From Gracilibacillus kekensis (GTDB taxonomy: Bacteria > Bacillota > Bacilli > Bacillales > Amphibacillaceae), in the NCBI RefSeq assembly GCF_900143085.1, contig NZ_FRCZ01000004.1, positions 62,001 to 126,000 of the forward strand: DNA of 64,000 nucleotides, read 5' to 3'. Position 1 is the stretch's first letter, and each line of letters begins with the position of its first letter. Under the pieces are notes generated by a model. It saw nothing but the letters and a program-made list of their open reading frames with translations. It was not told the origin of the DNA and did no database searches. The position numbers and the translations under genes were made by a program. Shown here piece after piece: positions 7,783 to 18,200 of this stretch.

Positions 7783-9816
7783 ATGGTTGATGCGTCAGTT
7801 CAAGAAGTGAGTGGTGTTGGTCCTAAATTAGCAGAGGCCTTAGATCAAATTGGAATTCGCTCTGTAGAAGATCTTCTGTATTACTTCCCTAATCGGTATG
7901 ATCATTATCAACAAAAACCACTCCATGAACTAATACATAAGGAAAAAGTGACAATTGTTGGAGAAGTTATCCATGAACCCACTGTTCAGTTTTACCAAAG
8001 ACGGAAATCAAGGCTTGTGGTGACATTAAGTGTTGATGGGGTGGTAGTCAAAGGTGTGCTTTTTAACCGCGCATTCGCTAAAAAACACTTCATACCCGGT
8101 GAAGAGGTATCTGTGAATGGAAAATGGGATCAGCATCGATTACAAATAACGATTGATAATTACAAAAAAGGAAACATTGATGAGACTAGCCCGATAACCC
8201 CAATATACTCTTCAAAAGGTGAGATTAAAAATGCACAATTTCAAAAAATCATTAAAAATGCATTATCTACCTACTGTGAACAAATAATTGAAATACTTCC
8301 GCCGTCATTTTTAAAACAATATAAATTACCTGATCGTATGGAAGGGTTAAACCAACTTCATTTTCCTGCATCATTTGAACATCTAAAACATGCTAAAAGA
8401 CGGTTTATCTATGAAGAACTATTACTGTTTCAAATTAAAATGCAGCTTTATCGTAAACGGAATCGTGAAGAAACAGAAGGTAATGCTCAAAATATAAACT
8501 TAAATAAAGTCAAAGAATTGATTAACACCTTTCCCTTTGCATTAACGTCCGCTCAACAGAAATCGTTAGCAGAGATTATAAAGGATCTGCAATCTCCGTA
8601 TCGAATGAATCGTTTGTTACAAGGGGACGTGGGCTCAGGAAAAACCGCTGTAGCGATCATTAGTTTGTACGGGGCTGTGACTGCCGGAAAACAAGTTGCC
8701 TTTATGGTGCCAACGGAAATTCTAGCAGAACAGCACGAGGCATCGTTACGTGAATTCTTACCAGAACATATAACGGTTCGTCGATTAACGGGTTCAGTAA
8801 AAGGGAAGAGGCGAAAAGCTATATTGGCAGAAATTGAGGATAGTAGTTGTGATGTTGTAATAGGAACACATGCACTTATTCAAGATGATGTCCATTTCGG
8901 TCAGTTGGGCTACGTTATTATTGATGAACAACATCGTTTTGGTGTACAACAGCGGAATACACTACGTGAAAAGGGGATATTAGCTGATATATTATTTATG
9001 ACAGCTACACCAATCCCGCGAACGTTATCCATTACAGCATTTGGGGATATGGATGTTTCAAAAATAGACCAAATGCCTAAAGGACGAAAACCAATCGAAA
9101 CATATTGGGTAAAACAAAATATGTTTGAAAGAACGGTTAACTTTATTTATAAAGAAATAAAAGCGGGCGCACAAGCTTATGTGATATGTCCATTAATTGA
9201 GGAGTCCGATAAATTAGATATTCAAAATGCATTGGATCTGTTTCACAGGCTTCAAGAGGTTCTCAGTGGCAAGGCAACTGTAGGTCTGATGCATGGTAGA
9301 TTATCGACGGAAGAAAAAGAACAAGTGATGACAGAATTCTCAGAGAATAACCTGCAAATATTAGTCTCTACGACGGTTGTAGAAGTTGGTGTAAATGTGC
9401 CGAATGCCACGGTGATGATGATTCAGGATGCGGATCGATTTGGTTTATCGCAATTACATCAATTAAGAGGACGAGTAGGAAGAGGAGATAAACAGAGCTA
9501 CTGTATCCTAGTAGCAGACCCTAAGGGCGAGAATGGAAAAGAAAGAATGCGAATAATGACGGAAACAACGGATGGTTTTGTTTTAGCAGAACGGGATTTA
9601 GAATTGAGAGGGCCAGGCGATGTATTTGGAGTAAAACAAAGTGGTTTACCAGAATTTAAACTTGCCGATATGGTTCATGATTACCGAGCGTTAGAGACAG
9701 CAAGAACAGATGCAATCGAAATTGTAGCAGATGAAAAATGGAAACTACCTGAATATCAAGGTTTAATGGACTATTTAGTTAACGAAATCAAAATAGATGC
9801 GAAATTATTAAACTAG
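7783..9816 (+). CDS. recG: ATP-dependent DNA helicase RecG
   Basis: RecG remodels stalled replication forks and branch-migrates Holliday junctions. The protein (677 residues from ATG 7783) has an N-terminal wedge domain, Walker A QGDVGSGKTAVA near residue 282, the DEQH box (IIDEQHRFG), TATPIPRTL, and the C-terminal helicase motifs with QLRGRVGRG. A GTG at 7774 is also in frame. GAGAG at 7768-7772 sits one base before that GTG but 10 bases before the ATG, so the ATG is preferred. No clear promoter was found in the short stretch after the upstream repeat. Confidence 0.96.
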   Translation: MVDASVQEVSGVGPKLAEALDQIGIRSVEDLLYYFPNRYDHYQQKPLHELIHKEKVTIVGEVIHEPTVQFYQRRKSRLVVTLSVDGVVVKGVLFNRAFAKKHFIPGEEVSVNGKWDQHRLQITIDNYKKGNIDETSPITPIYSSKGEIKNAQFQKIIKNALSTYCEQIIEILPPSFLKQYKLPDRMEGLNQLHFPASFEHLKHAKRRFIYEELLLFQIKMQLYRKRNREETEGNAQNINLNKVKELINTFPFALTSAQQKSLAEIIKDLQSPYRMNRLLQGDVGSGKTAVAIISLYGAVTAGKQVAFMVPTEILAEQHEASLREFLPEHITVRRLTGSVKGKRRKAILAEIEDSSCDVVIGTHALIQDDVHFGQLGYVIIDEQHRFGVQQRNTLREKGILADILFMTATPIPRTLSITAFGDMDVSKIDQMPKGRKPIETYWVKQNMFERTVNFIYKEIKAGAQAYVICPLIEESDKLDIQNALDLFHRLQEVLSGKATVGLMHGRLSTEEKEQVMTEFSENNLQILVSTTVVEVGVNVPNATVMMIQDADRFGLSQLHQLRGRVGRGDKQSYCILVADPKGENGKERMRIMTETTDGFVLAERDLELRGPGDVFGVKQSGLPEFKLADMVHDYRALETARTDAIEIVADEKWKLPEYQGLMDYLVNEIKIDAKLLN

Positions 9817-9822
9817 AGACAC

Positions 9823-9873
9823 TTGCATAATTTGTAATGGTATTATATATTACTATTAGTACCTAGTCATAAT
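9823..9873 (+). promoter_or_regulatory. fapR promoter with overlapping FapR operator
   Basis: TTGCAT (9823-9828) and TATATT (9846-9851) are 17 bases apart. From 9842 the sequence matches the known FapR operator of B. subtilis almost base for base, with the core ATTAGTACCTAGTC. FapR bound here would cover the -10 element, giving autorepression relieved by malonyl-CoA or malonyl-ACP. Confidence 0.88.
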
Positions 9874-9914
9874 ATTACAGAATAGATGACGCATTAAGAT
9901 GGACGGTGGATAAA

Positions 9915-10496
9915 TTGAAACGTAACAAAAAAGACAGACAATCTTTGTTGAAAGATACAATAGAAGAAAAACCGTTTATTACGGATGATGCATTAGCGAA
10001 ACTCTTTAATGTTAGTATTCAGACCATTCGACTTGATCGCATGGAGCTTAATATTCCTGAATTACGTGAACGGATTAAATCTGTCGCAACATCCACGTGG
10101 AATGAGACAGTAAAAGCACTACCAATAGATGAAGTTATCGGGGAAATAATTGATTTAGAATTAGATCAGCGTGCCATCTCGATTTTAGATATAACTGCTG
10201 AACATGTCTTCTCACGGAATAAAATTGCAAGGGGGCATCATCTTTTTGCACAAGCTAATTCATTAGCTGTAGCTGTCATAAATGATCAACTTGCGTTAAC
10301 AACCAATGCTGATATTAAGTTTACTAGACAGGTGGTTGAAGGGGAGCGGGTTATTGCTAAAGCGAAGGTAGTAGGTACAGAGATAAACAATCGCACCGTA
10401 GTAGAAGTACATAGTCATGTCGATAGCGAAACAGTGTTTACTGGTGTTTTTGAGATGTTTCGATCTAAAGAAGAGAAAGAAGGGATTCAGCAATGA
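9915..10496 (+). CDS. fapR: Transcriptional regulator FapR of fatty acid synthesis
   Basis: FapR represses fatty acid and phospholipid synthesis genes and is released by malonyl-CoA or malonyl-ACP. The protein has an N-terminal DeoR-like helix-turn-helix (residues about 22-43, with [13 protein letters not shown]) and a C-terminal hot-dog ligand domain ([17 protein letters not shown]). The TTG at 9915 gives MKRNKKDRQ, aligning with the B. subtilis start MRRNKRERQ, and lies 4-5 bases after GGTGGA; GTG 9906 is the alternative. The gene heads the plsX-fabD-fabG-acpP operon, and plsX overlaps its stop by four bases (ATGA). Confidence 0.96.
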   Translation: MKRNKKDRQSLLKDTIEEKPFITDDALAKLFNVSIQTIRLDRMELNIPELRERIKSVATSTWNETVKALPIDEVIGEIIDLELDQRAISILDITAEHVFSRNKIARGHHLFAQANSLAVAVINDQLALTTNADIKFTRQVVEGERVIAKAKVVGTEINNRTVVEVHSHVDSETVFTGVFEMFRSKEEKEGIQQ

Positions 10497-11497
10497 GAAT
10501 CGCAATCGATGCAATGGGGGGAGACCATGCACCAAAAGAAATAGTATTAGGTGCATTAAAGGCAGTAAATCAATTTGATAATCTTAACATTACCCTTGTT
10601 GGGAACGAAGAACAGATAAAAAAATACACAAAAGACCATGCATCAATCAGTATCATTCATACCGAAGAAAAGATCACAAGTGATGATGAACCAGTTAAAG
10701 CAGTTCGTCGTAAAAAGAAAGCGTCGTTGGTTTTAATGGCAAACGAAGTAAAATCACATCAAGCAGATGCTTGTATCTCAGCAGGTAATACGGGTGCACT
10801 GATGAGTGCGGGATTGTTTATCGTAGGTAGAATTAAAGGGATTGACCGACCTGCACTAAGTCCAACACTTCCGACTGTAGATGGAAGAGGTTTTCTTTTA
10901 TTGGATGTAGGAGCAAATGTTGATGCAAAACCTCAACATTTACAACAATACGGCTTAATGGGATCTATCTATATGGAGAACGTGCGAAAAATAGAAAATC
11001 CACGAGTAGGATTATTAAATGTAGGTACCGAAAATGGTAAAGGTAATGAATTAACAAAAAAAGCTTTTGAATTGTTAGAAGAACTACCAATTAATTTTGT
11101 TGGTAATGTAGAAGCAAGAGATTTATTGAATGGTGTTGCAGATGTAGTAGTAACCGATGGCTTTAGTGGAAATATTGCCTTGAAAACGGTAGAAGGAACA
11201 GCTCTAACTTTATTTTCTATGCTAAAAGAGAAATTTATGGTCAATACCAAAACAAAAATAGCAGCAGTGTTAGCTAAAAGTGAATTAAAGGGGCTAAAGG
11301 ATCAGTTAGATTATTCAGAATATGGTGGTGCAGCTTTATTTGGTCTTAGTGCACCTGTTGTGAAAGCACATGGTTCATCTAATGCCCAGGCTATTTTCAG
11401 CGCGATAAAACAAACGATGGAAATTGTAGAAAAAAACGTAATAGAAACGATCGAATCAGAAGTGAAACATTTACAAGTTTCAACTGAGGAGGAGTAA
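10493..11497 (+). CDS. plsX: Phosphate acyltransferase PlsX
   Basis: PlsX converts acyl-ACP to acyl-phosphate, which PlsY uses to acylate glycerol 3-phosphate. The product has 334 residues. The N-terminus [17 protein letters not shown] and the motifs SAGNTGALM and [10 protein letters not shown] are diagnostic. It overlaps fapR by ATGA and precedes fabD by three bases, so it is co-transcribed and probably under the FapR operator. Confidence 0.97.
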   Translation: MRIAIDAMGGDHAPKEIVLGALKAVNQFDNLNITLVGNEEQIKKYTKDHASISIIHTEEKITSDDEPVKAVRRKKKASLVLMANEVKSHQADACISAGNTGALMSAGLFIVGRIKGIDRPALSPTLPTVDGRGFLLLDVGANVDAKPQHLQQYGLMGSIYMENVRKIENPRVGLLNVGTENGKGNELTKKAFELLEELPINFVGNVEARDLLNGVADVVVTDGFSGNIALKTVEGTALTLFSMLKEKFMVNTKTKIAAVLAKSELKGLKDQLDYSEYGGAALFGLSAPVVKAHGSSNAQAIFSAIKQTMEIVEKNVIETIESEVKHLQVSTEEE

Positions 11498-11500
11498 ACC

Positions 11501-12448
11501 TTGAAAAACATAGCATTTATCTACCCTGGGCAAGGTTCTCAGGCAGTAGAGATGGGGAAAGATTTATATGATCAATTTGATCAGGTTAAAGAACTTTTTG
11601 AAACCGCAAATGAACAATTAGGCTATGATTTGACTTCAATAATGTTTGACGGCCCTAAAGAAGTTTTAACAAAAACGGAAAACACACAACCCGCTTTATT
11701 ATTAGTTAGCACTGCTATAACAAATTTATTAGCAGAAAATAATATCTATCCATCCATTACTAGTGGTCATAGTCTGGGAGAATATAGCGCACTAGTTGCT
11801 GCAAAAGCAATTTCTTTTCAGGATGCAATCACATTAGTACATGAGCGAGGAAAATTAATGGAGAATGCTTATCCGGAAGGAAAAGGCTCGATGGCAGCTG
11901 TTTTAGGGATGGATAAGGAAACACTCTCAACAGAGTTAGAAAAAGTGAGAGATGAATTAAATGAAGTGATAGAGATTGCGAATATTAATTGCCCAGGGCA
12001 AATCGTGATTTCTGGAACAAAGACAGCGATTGACGAAGCAGTAGATCAATTAAAATCTAAAGGCGCCAAAAGAGTGCTTCCTTTGCCAGTAAGTGGACCA
12101 TTTCATTCGAGTTTAATGAGACCAGCTGCAAAGGATTTTGAACAATTAGTACAGAAAATGGACTGGTCCAACATAGACATACCTGTTTATGCTAACGTAA
12201 CAGCTAAAAAAGTAACGGAAGCAGAAGTTATAAAACATTTGTTAGTGGAACAACTTTATTCACCTGTTCGTTTTGAAGAGATCATTGAACAGCTTGTAGA
12301 AGATGAACTGGACGCCGTTGTAGAAGTTGGAAGTGGAAAAGTGCTTACAGGTCTTGTGAAAAAAGTGAATAGGAGAACGAAAACTTTCGCAGTACAAGAT
12401 CAGGCATCATTAGAGGAATTTATCCAGTGGGCCAAGGAGGAAAAGTAA
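11501..12448 (+). CDS. fabD: Malonyl-CoA:ACP transacylase
   Basis: FabD loads malonyl groups onto acyl carrier protein, the entry step to chain elongation. It has 315 residues and starts at a TTG after GAGGAGG. The nucleophile elbow GHSLGEYS contains Ser91, and the catalytic His is H202 in GPFHSSLM. The N-terminal YPGQGSQ motif is typical. The stop codon overlaps the fabG start by one base (TAATG). Confidence 0.97.
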   Translation: MKNIAFIYPGQGSQAVEMGKDLYDQFDQVKELFETANEQLGYDLTSIMFDGPKEVLTKTENTQPALLLVSTAITNLLAENNIYPSITSGHSLGEYSALVAAKAISFQDAITLVHERGKLMENAYPEGKGSMAAVLGMDKETLSTELEKVRDELNEVIEIANINCPGQIVISGTKTAIDEAVDQLKSKGAKRVLPLPVSGPFHSSLMRPAAKDFEQLVQKMDWSNIDIPVYANVTAKKVTEAEVIKHLLVEQLYSPVRFEEIIEQLVEDELDAVVEVGSGKVLTGLVKKVNRRTKTFAVQDQASLEEFIQWAKEEK

Positions 12449-13188
12449 TGTTAAAAAATCAAGTAGCACTCATAACAGGAGCTTCTCGTGGAATTGGACG
12501 TGAAATTGCTTTAACACTTGCAAAAAATGGTGCGAAAGTAGTTGTTAATTATGCTGGTAGCGAAGATAAAGCTCAAGCTGTAGTGGATGAAATCGAGTCT
12601 AATGGCGGGGAAGCTATCAAAATACAAGCAAACGTTAGTGACGAAAGCGAAGTAAAAGCGATGATAAAAGAAACGACAAAAACCTTTGGTAATCTAGACA
12701 TCTTAGTAAACAATGCTGGTATCACCAAAGATAATTTATTAATGCGTATGACAGAAGCAGACTTTGATGATGTGATTGACATTAATCTTAAAGGCGTGTT
12801 TTTATGTACAAAAGCAGCTTCCAGACAAATGATGAAACAAAAAAGCGGACGTATCATCAACCTTTCATCAGTAGTCGGAATCAGTGGCAATCCTGGTCAA
12901 GCAAATTATGTTTCAGCTAAAGCAGGTGTGATTGGTTTAACCAAAACGACAGCAAAAGAATTGGCTGCACGAAATATCCTTGTTAATGCGATTGCACCTG
13001 GATTTATCGCAACAGATATGACAGAGAAGCTTGATGAGGCACAGAAAGAACAAATGCTTTCATTAATTCCTCTAAATAAATTAGGAAAAACAGAAGACGT
13101 AGCAAATGTAGCATTGTTTCTGGCATCAGAGCAATCCAATTATGTTACAGGACAAACCATTCAGGTAGACGGTGGAATGGTTATGTAA
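12448..13188 (+). CDS. fabG: 3-oxoacyl-ACP reductase FabG
   Basis: FabG is the NADPH-dependent beta-ketoacyl-ACP reductase of fatty acid elongation. From ATG 12448 it has 246 residues. The nucleotide-binding GASRGIG (residues 11-17), NNAG near 88-91, and the catalytic Ser141, Tyr154 and Lys158 (YVSAK) are all present. AAGGAGG lies 7 bases upstream, inside the end of fabD. The start further upstream in the frame (12427) has no such support. Confidence 0.97.
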   Translation: MLKNQVALITGASRGIGREIALTLAKNGAKVVVNYAGSEDKAQAVVDEIESNGGEAIKIQANVSDESEVKAMIKETTKTFGNLDILVNNAGITKDNLLMRMTEADFDDVIDINLKGVFLCTKAASRQMMKQKSGRIINLSSVVGISGNPGQANYVSAKAGVIGLTKTTAKELAARNILVNAIAPGFIATDMTEKLDEAQKEQMLSLIPLNKLGKTEDVANVALFLASEQSNYVTGQTIQVDGGMVM

Positions 13189-13226
13189 TATGATAAACAT
13201 ACTCTTTGAAAGGGGGTGACGGAAAA

Positions 13227-13460
13227 ATGGCAGATACATTTGAAAAAGTAAAGCAAATCGTTGTCGATCGTCTTGATGTGGATGAGGATAAAGTAACATT
13301 AGAAGCTTCCTTTAAAGATGACTTAGAAGCAGATTCTTTAGATGTGGTGGAGCTAGTAATGGAGCTTGAAGATGAATTCGACCTAGAAATTGCAGATGAA
13401 GATGCAGAAAAGATTTCTACAGTAGGTGATGCTGTAAATTACATAAACAGCAACCAATAA
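13227..13460 (+). CDS. acpP: Acyl carrier protein
   Basis: ACP carries growing acyl chains on a 4'-phosphopantetheine arm. The acidic 77-residue product has the attachment Ser37 in [10 protein letters not shown]. The start ATG at 13227 follows AGGGGGTGA. It closes the FapR-type operon and is followed by a hairpin. Confidence 0.98.
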   Translation: MADTFEKVKQIVVDRLDVDEDKVTLEASFKDDLEADSLDVVELVMELEDEFDLEIADEDAEKISTVGDAVNYINSNQ

Positions 13461-13476
13461 TTTTTGTCTAAAGATA

Positions 13477-13505
13477 GAAAAGTCTTACTGATGTAAGGCT
13501 TTTCT
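13477..13505 (+). terminator. Probable intrinsic terminator after acpP
   Basis: GAAAAGTCTTAC and GTAAGGCTTTTC form a 12-base stem with one G-T pair around a TGAT loop. The T run after it is weak, so some read-through into rnc is possible. Confidence 0.55.
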
Positions 13506-13602
13506 GTTATCTATTGTATAGATAAAAAGTATTACAAATAAGGGTTGGCGATCCGCTAAGTTTCCTATATAATTATTTTAATGAGTGATTTCAGGTTGGT
13601 AG

Positions 13603-14298
13603 GTGAAAATTTTGACAGATTTTACATTGTTTCAGGAAGAATTGGGGATACGCTTTAATGATGAAAAATTATTGAAGCAAGCTTTTACACATTCATCTTA
13701 TGTGAATGAGCACCGGAAAAGAAATTTATTGGATAATGAAAGACTAGAGTTTCTAGGTGATGCGGTATTGGAATTAGGAGTATCTCAGTATCTTTACAGA
13801 GAATATAATGAACTTGAAGAAGGGGATCTGACGAAACTTAGAGCTTCGATTGTATGTGAACCTGCCTTAGTCAAATTTGCAGAATCATTAGATTTTAGTA
13901 AATTTGTCTTACTTGGTAAGGGTGAAGAAATGACTGGTGGTCGCAATCGTCCAGCTTTACTGGCAGATGTCTTTGAAGCTTTTATAGGTGCATTATATTT
14001 AGATCAAGGATATGAAGAAGTCATTACTTTCCTAACCAAATATGTTTATCCTCAAATTACAACCGGTGCTTTTTCGCATACGATGGATTATAAGAGTCAA
14101 TTGCAAGAAACAGTACAGCAACATAAAAATAAGTTAGTCGAGTATGCGATCGTGGATGAAAAAGGTCCTGCTCATGACCGCGAATTTTTTGCTGTTGTGA
14201 CAATTAATAGTAAAACTGCAGGTAAAGGTGTAGGCAGAACAAAAAAAGAGGCAGAACAACGCGCTGCCAAACAAGCCCTAGACGCATTACCAAACTAA
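13603..14298 (+). CDS. rnc: Ribonuclease III
   Basis: RNase III cleaves double-stranded RNA in rRNA processing and mRNA turnover. The protein has the catalytic signature [14 protein letters not shown], a second acidic cluster near [17 protein letters not shown], and a C-terminal double-stranded RNA binding domain (YKSQLQE...[18 protein letters not shown]). The start is uncertain: GTG 13603 gives 231 residues, while TTG 13612 has the better-spaced AGGTG. Its neighbours are acpP and smc, as in B. subtilis, but a repeat and a minus-strand gene now lie between rnc and smc. Confidence 0.96.
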   Translation: MKILTDFTLFQEELGIRFNDEKLLKQAFTHSSYVNEHRKRNLLDNERLEFLGDAVLELGVSQYLYREYNELEEGDLTKLRASIVCEPALVKFAESLDFSKFVLLGKGEEMTGGRNRPALLADVFEAFIGALYLDQGYEEVITFLTKYVYPQITTGAFSHTMDYKSQLQETVQQHKNKLVEYAIVDEKGPAHDREFFAVVTINSKTAGKGVGRTKKEAEQRAAKQALDALPN

Positions 14299-14338
14299 AA
14301 ACACCCTCCTATTTCAAACAAATAGGAGGGTGTTTTTT
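14297..14338 (+). terminator. Strong intrinsic terminator after rnc
   Basis: AAACACCCTCCTATTT and AAATAGGAGGGTGTTT form a perfect 16-base stem with a CAAAC loop, followed by a T run. It ends the rnc transcript directly at the stop codon. Confidence 0.93.
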
Positions 14339-14351
14339 ATATAGCAGACAC

Positions 14352-14847
14352 AAACTGCGAAGTAAACTGTTGTAAATTTATTAGCCAAAGTAGTAATTTT
14401 GAAATGTTTTATTTACTAGACATCCGCTCCGACTGCCCACTTTCCTTTCCGTGGGTTTTTCCCTTCAGCTAACTTTTTCAAGCACGCTTGAAAAAGTGGA
14501 TCTTCAGGGAAAACATTCCCACAGGAGTGAAAGTGGACGGCCTACGCTATAAATAGGTTCTACAACGGTTGCGACAGTGATCATTTAGACCTGACTATAA
14601 GAATTTTAGGCCAATTATTTAAAAGTTACTATTTCAATTCTCGACCATTGTTGAATTTGACCTAGCGCAGGCGTCCACTTCGACTCCAAGGGGATTAGCG
14701 CGATCTGAAGATCCACTTTGTAAAGTGGTCTTCTTTACAAAGTTAGCTGAAGACGCGCCCCCTGGAAAGCGAAGTGGGCAAGCCGAAGCGGTTGTTACGC
14801 ATACATTTTCATTCAAAATCACCACATTTGGTACTTCGCAGCAGTTT
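14352..14847. repeat. Composite intergenic repeat, copy 4
   Basis: The left end is AAACTGCGAAGTA, the right end TACTTCGCAGCAGTTT. The first half-unit (about 14420-14570) has outer stem CCACTTTC / GAAAGTGG and inner stem TTTTTCAAGC / GCTTGAAAAA. The inverted second half-unit (about 14665-14800) has inner stem ACTTTGTAAAG / CTTTACAAAGT. The whole is very similar to the reverse complement of the copy at 22279-22773. It lies between rnc and the UPF0435 gene; no coding potential is evident. Confidence 0.85.
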
Positions 14848-14893
14848 AGATATAATATCGCTGTTTGCTTATGGCTAGATTCTTAGGTGTTTG

Positions 14894-15121
14894 TTATTTT
14901 CGGTAGTTTTTTAGTTCTGCGATGAATGCTTGGGTTTCGGCTACTGTTAGCTTTCCTTTTTGTTTTAAAAGGTCGTATAATCCTTTTAATTCGTCATATT
15001 TATTAATATCGTAATCCTTTGGGTCCATAATGGATTCGTTTACGACTTGAAGCATTCTTCCCATTTCATGAATAATATGTGCTAAGTTTTCTTCGGTTCT
15101 TTCTTCTAAATTCAAGTACAT
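14894..15121 (-). CDS. UPF0435 (DUF1128) family protein
   Basis: This 75-residue protein matches the short UPF0435/DUF1128 family of Firmicutes (B. subtilis YfkK is a member) as far as I can recall it: an N-terminal half with EENLAHIIHEM and VNESI, then YDELKGLYDLLKQK, and a C-terminal ETQAFIAELKNYRK. The function is unknown. It is probably all-helical and soluble, with no membrane segment. A clear binding site (AGGAGTGA on the minus strand) precedes the ATG at 15121. It is divergent from smc. A possible minus-strand promoter is TTGCAT (15200-15195) and TATCAT (15178-15173) with 16 bases between. In B. subtilis no such gene sits between rnc and smc. Confidence 0.8.
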   Translation of the reverse strand: MYLNLEERTEENLAHIIHEMGRMLQVVNESIMDPKDYDINKYDELKGLYDLLKQKGKLTVAETQAFIAELKNYRK

Positions 15122-15262
15122 TCACTCCTATATTCGTATTTTAGTAATCTTCCTTCTCACACTCTACTCTTTATGATAAAATAAATAGGTTGAAATGCAA
15201 AGGGTAAATTGTATTTCAAAATTAGATTCGTCTTCAAAAGACAAAAAAATAGGGGTTTTAAC

Positions 15263-18200
15263 ATGTATTTAAAACAATTAGATACAATTGGTTTTAAATC
15301 TTTCGCAGAACGAGTAAAAATTGAATTTGTAACTGGTGTCACTGCAGTAGTTGGACCAAATGGTAGTGGAAAAAGTAATATTACAGATGCCATTCGGTGG
15401 GTGCTTGGTGAGCAATCAGCCAAGTCTTTACGTGGAGTAAAGATGGAGGATATTATTTTTCAAGGCAGTGAAACTCGAAAAGCGTTAAATGTTGCAGAGG
15501 TAACATTAGTCTTAGATAATTCTGATAATCGATTACCTGTAGATTACCAGGAAGTCAGTGTTACACGTAGAGTGTATCGTTCTGGTGAAAGTGAATTTCT
15601 AATGAATAAACAACCCTGCCGCCTAAAAGATATTACCGAACTTTTCCTTGATTCAGGGTTAGGTCGAGAAGCTTTCTCGATTATTAGCCAGGGTAAAGTA
15701 GAGGAAATATTAAGTTCCAAATCAGAAGAACGAAGAGTTATTTTTGAAGAGGCGGCTGGAGTATTAAAATATAAAAATCGTAAAAAGCAAGCCGAATATA
15801 AACTCGCTGAAACACAAGAGAACTTAAATCGTGTAGAAGATATTATTTATGAAATAGATGGTCAATTGGAGCCTTTAGAACAGCAGGCAACCATTGCTAA
15901 AGAATATTTAACTCAAAAAGAACGCTTGAAAAATATTGAAGTAGGATTATTAGCAAAGGAAATCGAACACCTTAATGATCAATGGGAACATTCTCAGAAA
16001 GATATAGATGAAAAAAAACAATCGTTAACAAACAAACAACAATGGGTTGAATCAAGGTACTCGGAGAATAGTCAATATAAGGAACAAATTCACCAAGTGG
16101 ATGAGAAAATTACAAAACTGCAAGAAGAGTTGCTTGTTGTGACACAAGAACTTGAAGGTTTAGAAGGAAATAAAAAAATCTTTCGTGAACGCCTTCATCA
16201 TTTTCAAGAAAATAAAGAGAAGATAGAACAAGAAATTACAGAGACAGAAAAGAAAAAAGAGATACTTATTCAAAAGGTAGAAGATGAACAACAATTATTA
16301 GTGCAAAGTAGACAACAAAATCAACAGGTTTCTAAACAAATACAATTAGCAGAAGAACAGTTAGAAAAAGGAAAAAATACGATTGAGGAAGATATCGAAT
16401 CATTAAAAAGCGATTATATCGAATTATTGAATGAACAAGCAGCAAAGCGAAATGAAAAAAATTCGATTCAGCAACAGTTAGATCGAATGAAAGGTAAAGA
16501 GAGTGTCCAGTCATCAAAATGGCAACACCTTCACCAAGAGCGAATAAAATTAAGAGATAATGTTGAAGAAGTTGAGGGAACATTAAATAACCAAGAACAA
16601 CAGTTACATAAGTTTCAAACCGAATATGACCAAGTAGATCGAAAAATCACGGTGGAATCTAAGCTTTTGGATGATATGCAACAAAAGTTGTTCAAGGGAT
16701 ACCAAATGGTAGAGAATTTAAAGTCTAAGAAAGAAATGCTAGAAGATCTTAAAGAAGATTTTCAAGGTTTCTATTATGGTGTAAAAGAAGTATTAAAAGC
16801 AAGGGAACAAAAGGTGCTGTCAGGAATTCATGGGGCCATTCCTGAGCTTATCGAATTTGATGACAATCTCGTAGATGCAATGGAAACAGCATTGGGTGCA
16901 CAAGCACAACATATTGTAGTCGACTCAGAAAAATCTGCAAGAGAAGCAATTAAGTGGTTAAAAAAGACAAATAAGGGTAGAGCAACTTTTTTACCAATCA
17001 CTTCGATGAAACCAAAACAATTACCAAGTAATATGATTAGTATGTTAGAAGATGATAAGGACTATCTAGGAGTAGCGGTAGATCTCATTAATTTTGATGA
17101 CAGATACAAAGCTGTTATGCAAGCTTTGCTAGGAAATGTGATAATTTCGACCACGTTAGCTTCTGCTAATAAATTTGCTCAACAGACTGGAAGAAGATAC
17201 CGAATTGTGACCCTTGATGGTGATGTTGTGAATCCGGGAGGATCGATGTCAGGGGGAGCTAAAAAGAAGAACAACCAGTCACTATTCACTCGTGATCGTG
17301 AGTTGAAAAACTTATCTAAAAAGTATAAAGAATATCAATTACGAGTAAGAGATTATGAAAGTCAAATCAATAGCCAAAAAGAGGAGTTAAAACGTCTTGA
17401 GGCGAATAAGAGTGAACAACTTGAACAATTAGAAGAAATGAAAGCGACCTACCAATTACACCACAGTAACTATAAAGAGTGGAAACTATCTCTCGAACAT
17501 TTAAATGATCAGTTATCCATTTACGATCAAGATAAAATGCAACAGGAAGAAGATCGTAAATATTTAGTTAAGCAAGCAGATCAAATAGAGCAAAGTTTAC
17601 TAACGTTGCAAGAAAAATTAAAATCGTTGGATAGTCAAATCGAAGAATTAACCGATCAACATCAAAATTTTGAGGCGCAAGAGGAACAATTAAAACAAAA
17701 GTTACAAGCTCTTCGCGTGCAGCAAGCAGAAACAAGAAGTCAACTATCGAATCAAAAGGAAAAAGCAGAAAATGCCCAAGCAGACGTAACAGAAATTAAA
17801 TTAGCTCTAGAAGATAAACAAAATCAACTGAGACAATTAATTGAAGTAAAAAATAATCAACAAACAGAAGCAGAGATTGTTCAAGAAATTAAAGAAAAAA
17901 GAATAGAAAAAGATAAAAAACAAGAGAACCTTCAACTAATTCGGGATAATCGTTCAGAAACACAGCAAAAAATAACAACTTTAGAAGAATCGATTAAGCA
18001 AGTGCAAAAGGAAATAGCCGATTTGCAACAAGAAATTCAATCGATTGAAATTAAACGAAACAGACTTGATCTCGATTTGGAAAATCGCTTGCAATTTTTA
18101 GAAACAGAGTACAACATTACGTTTGAGAAAGCTAAAATTGATTTCGAACAACCTGAACATTTAGATGAGGCAAAACAACAAGTGAAATTAATTAAGAAAT

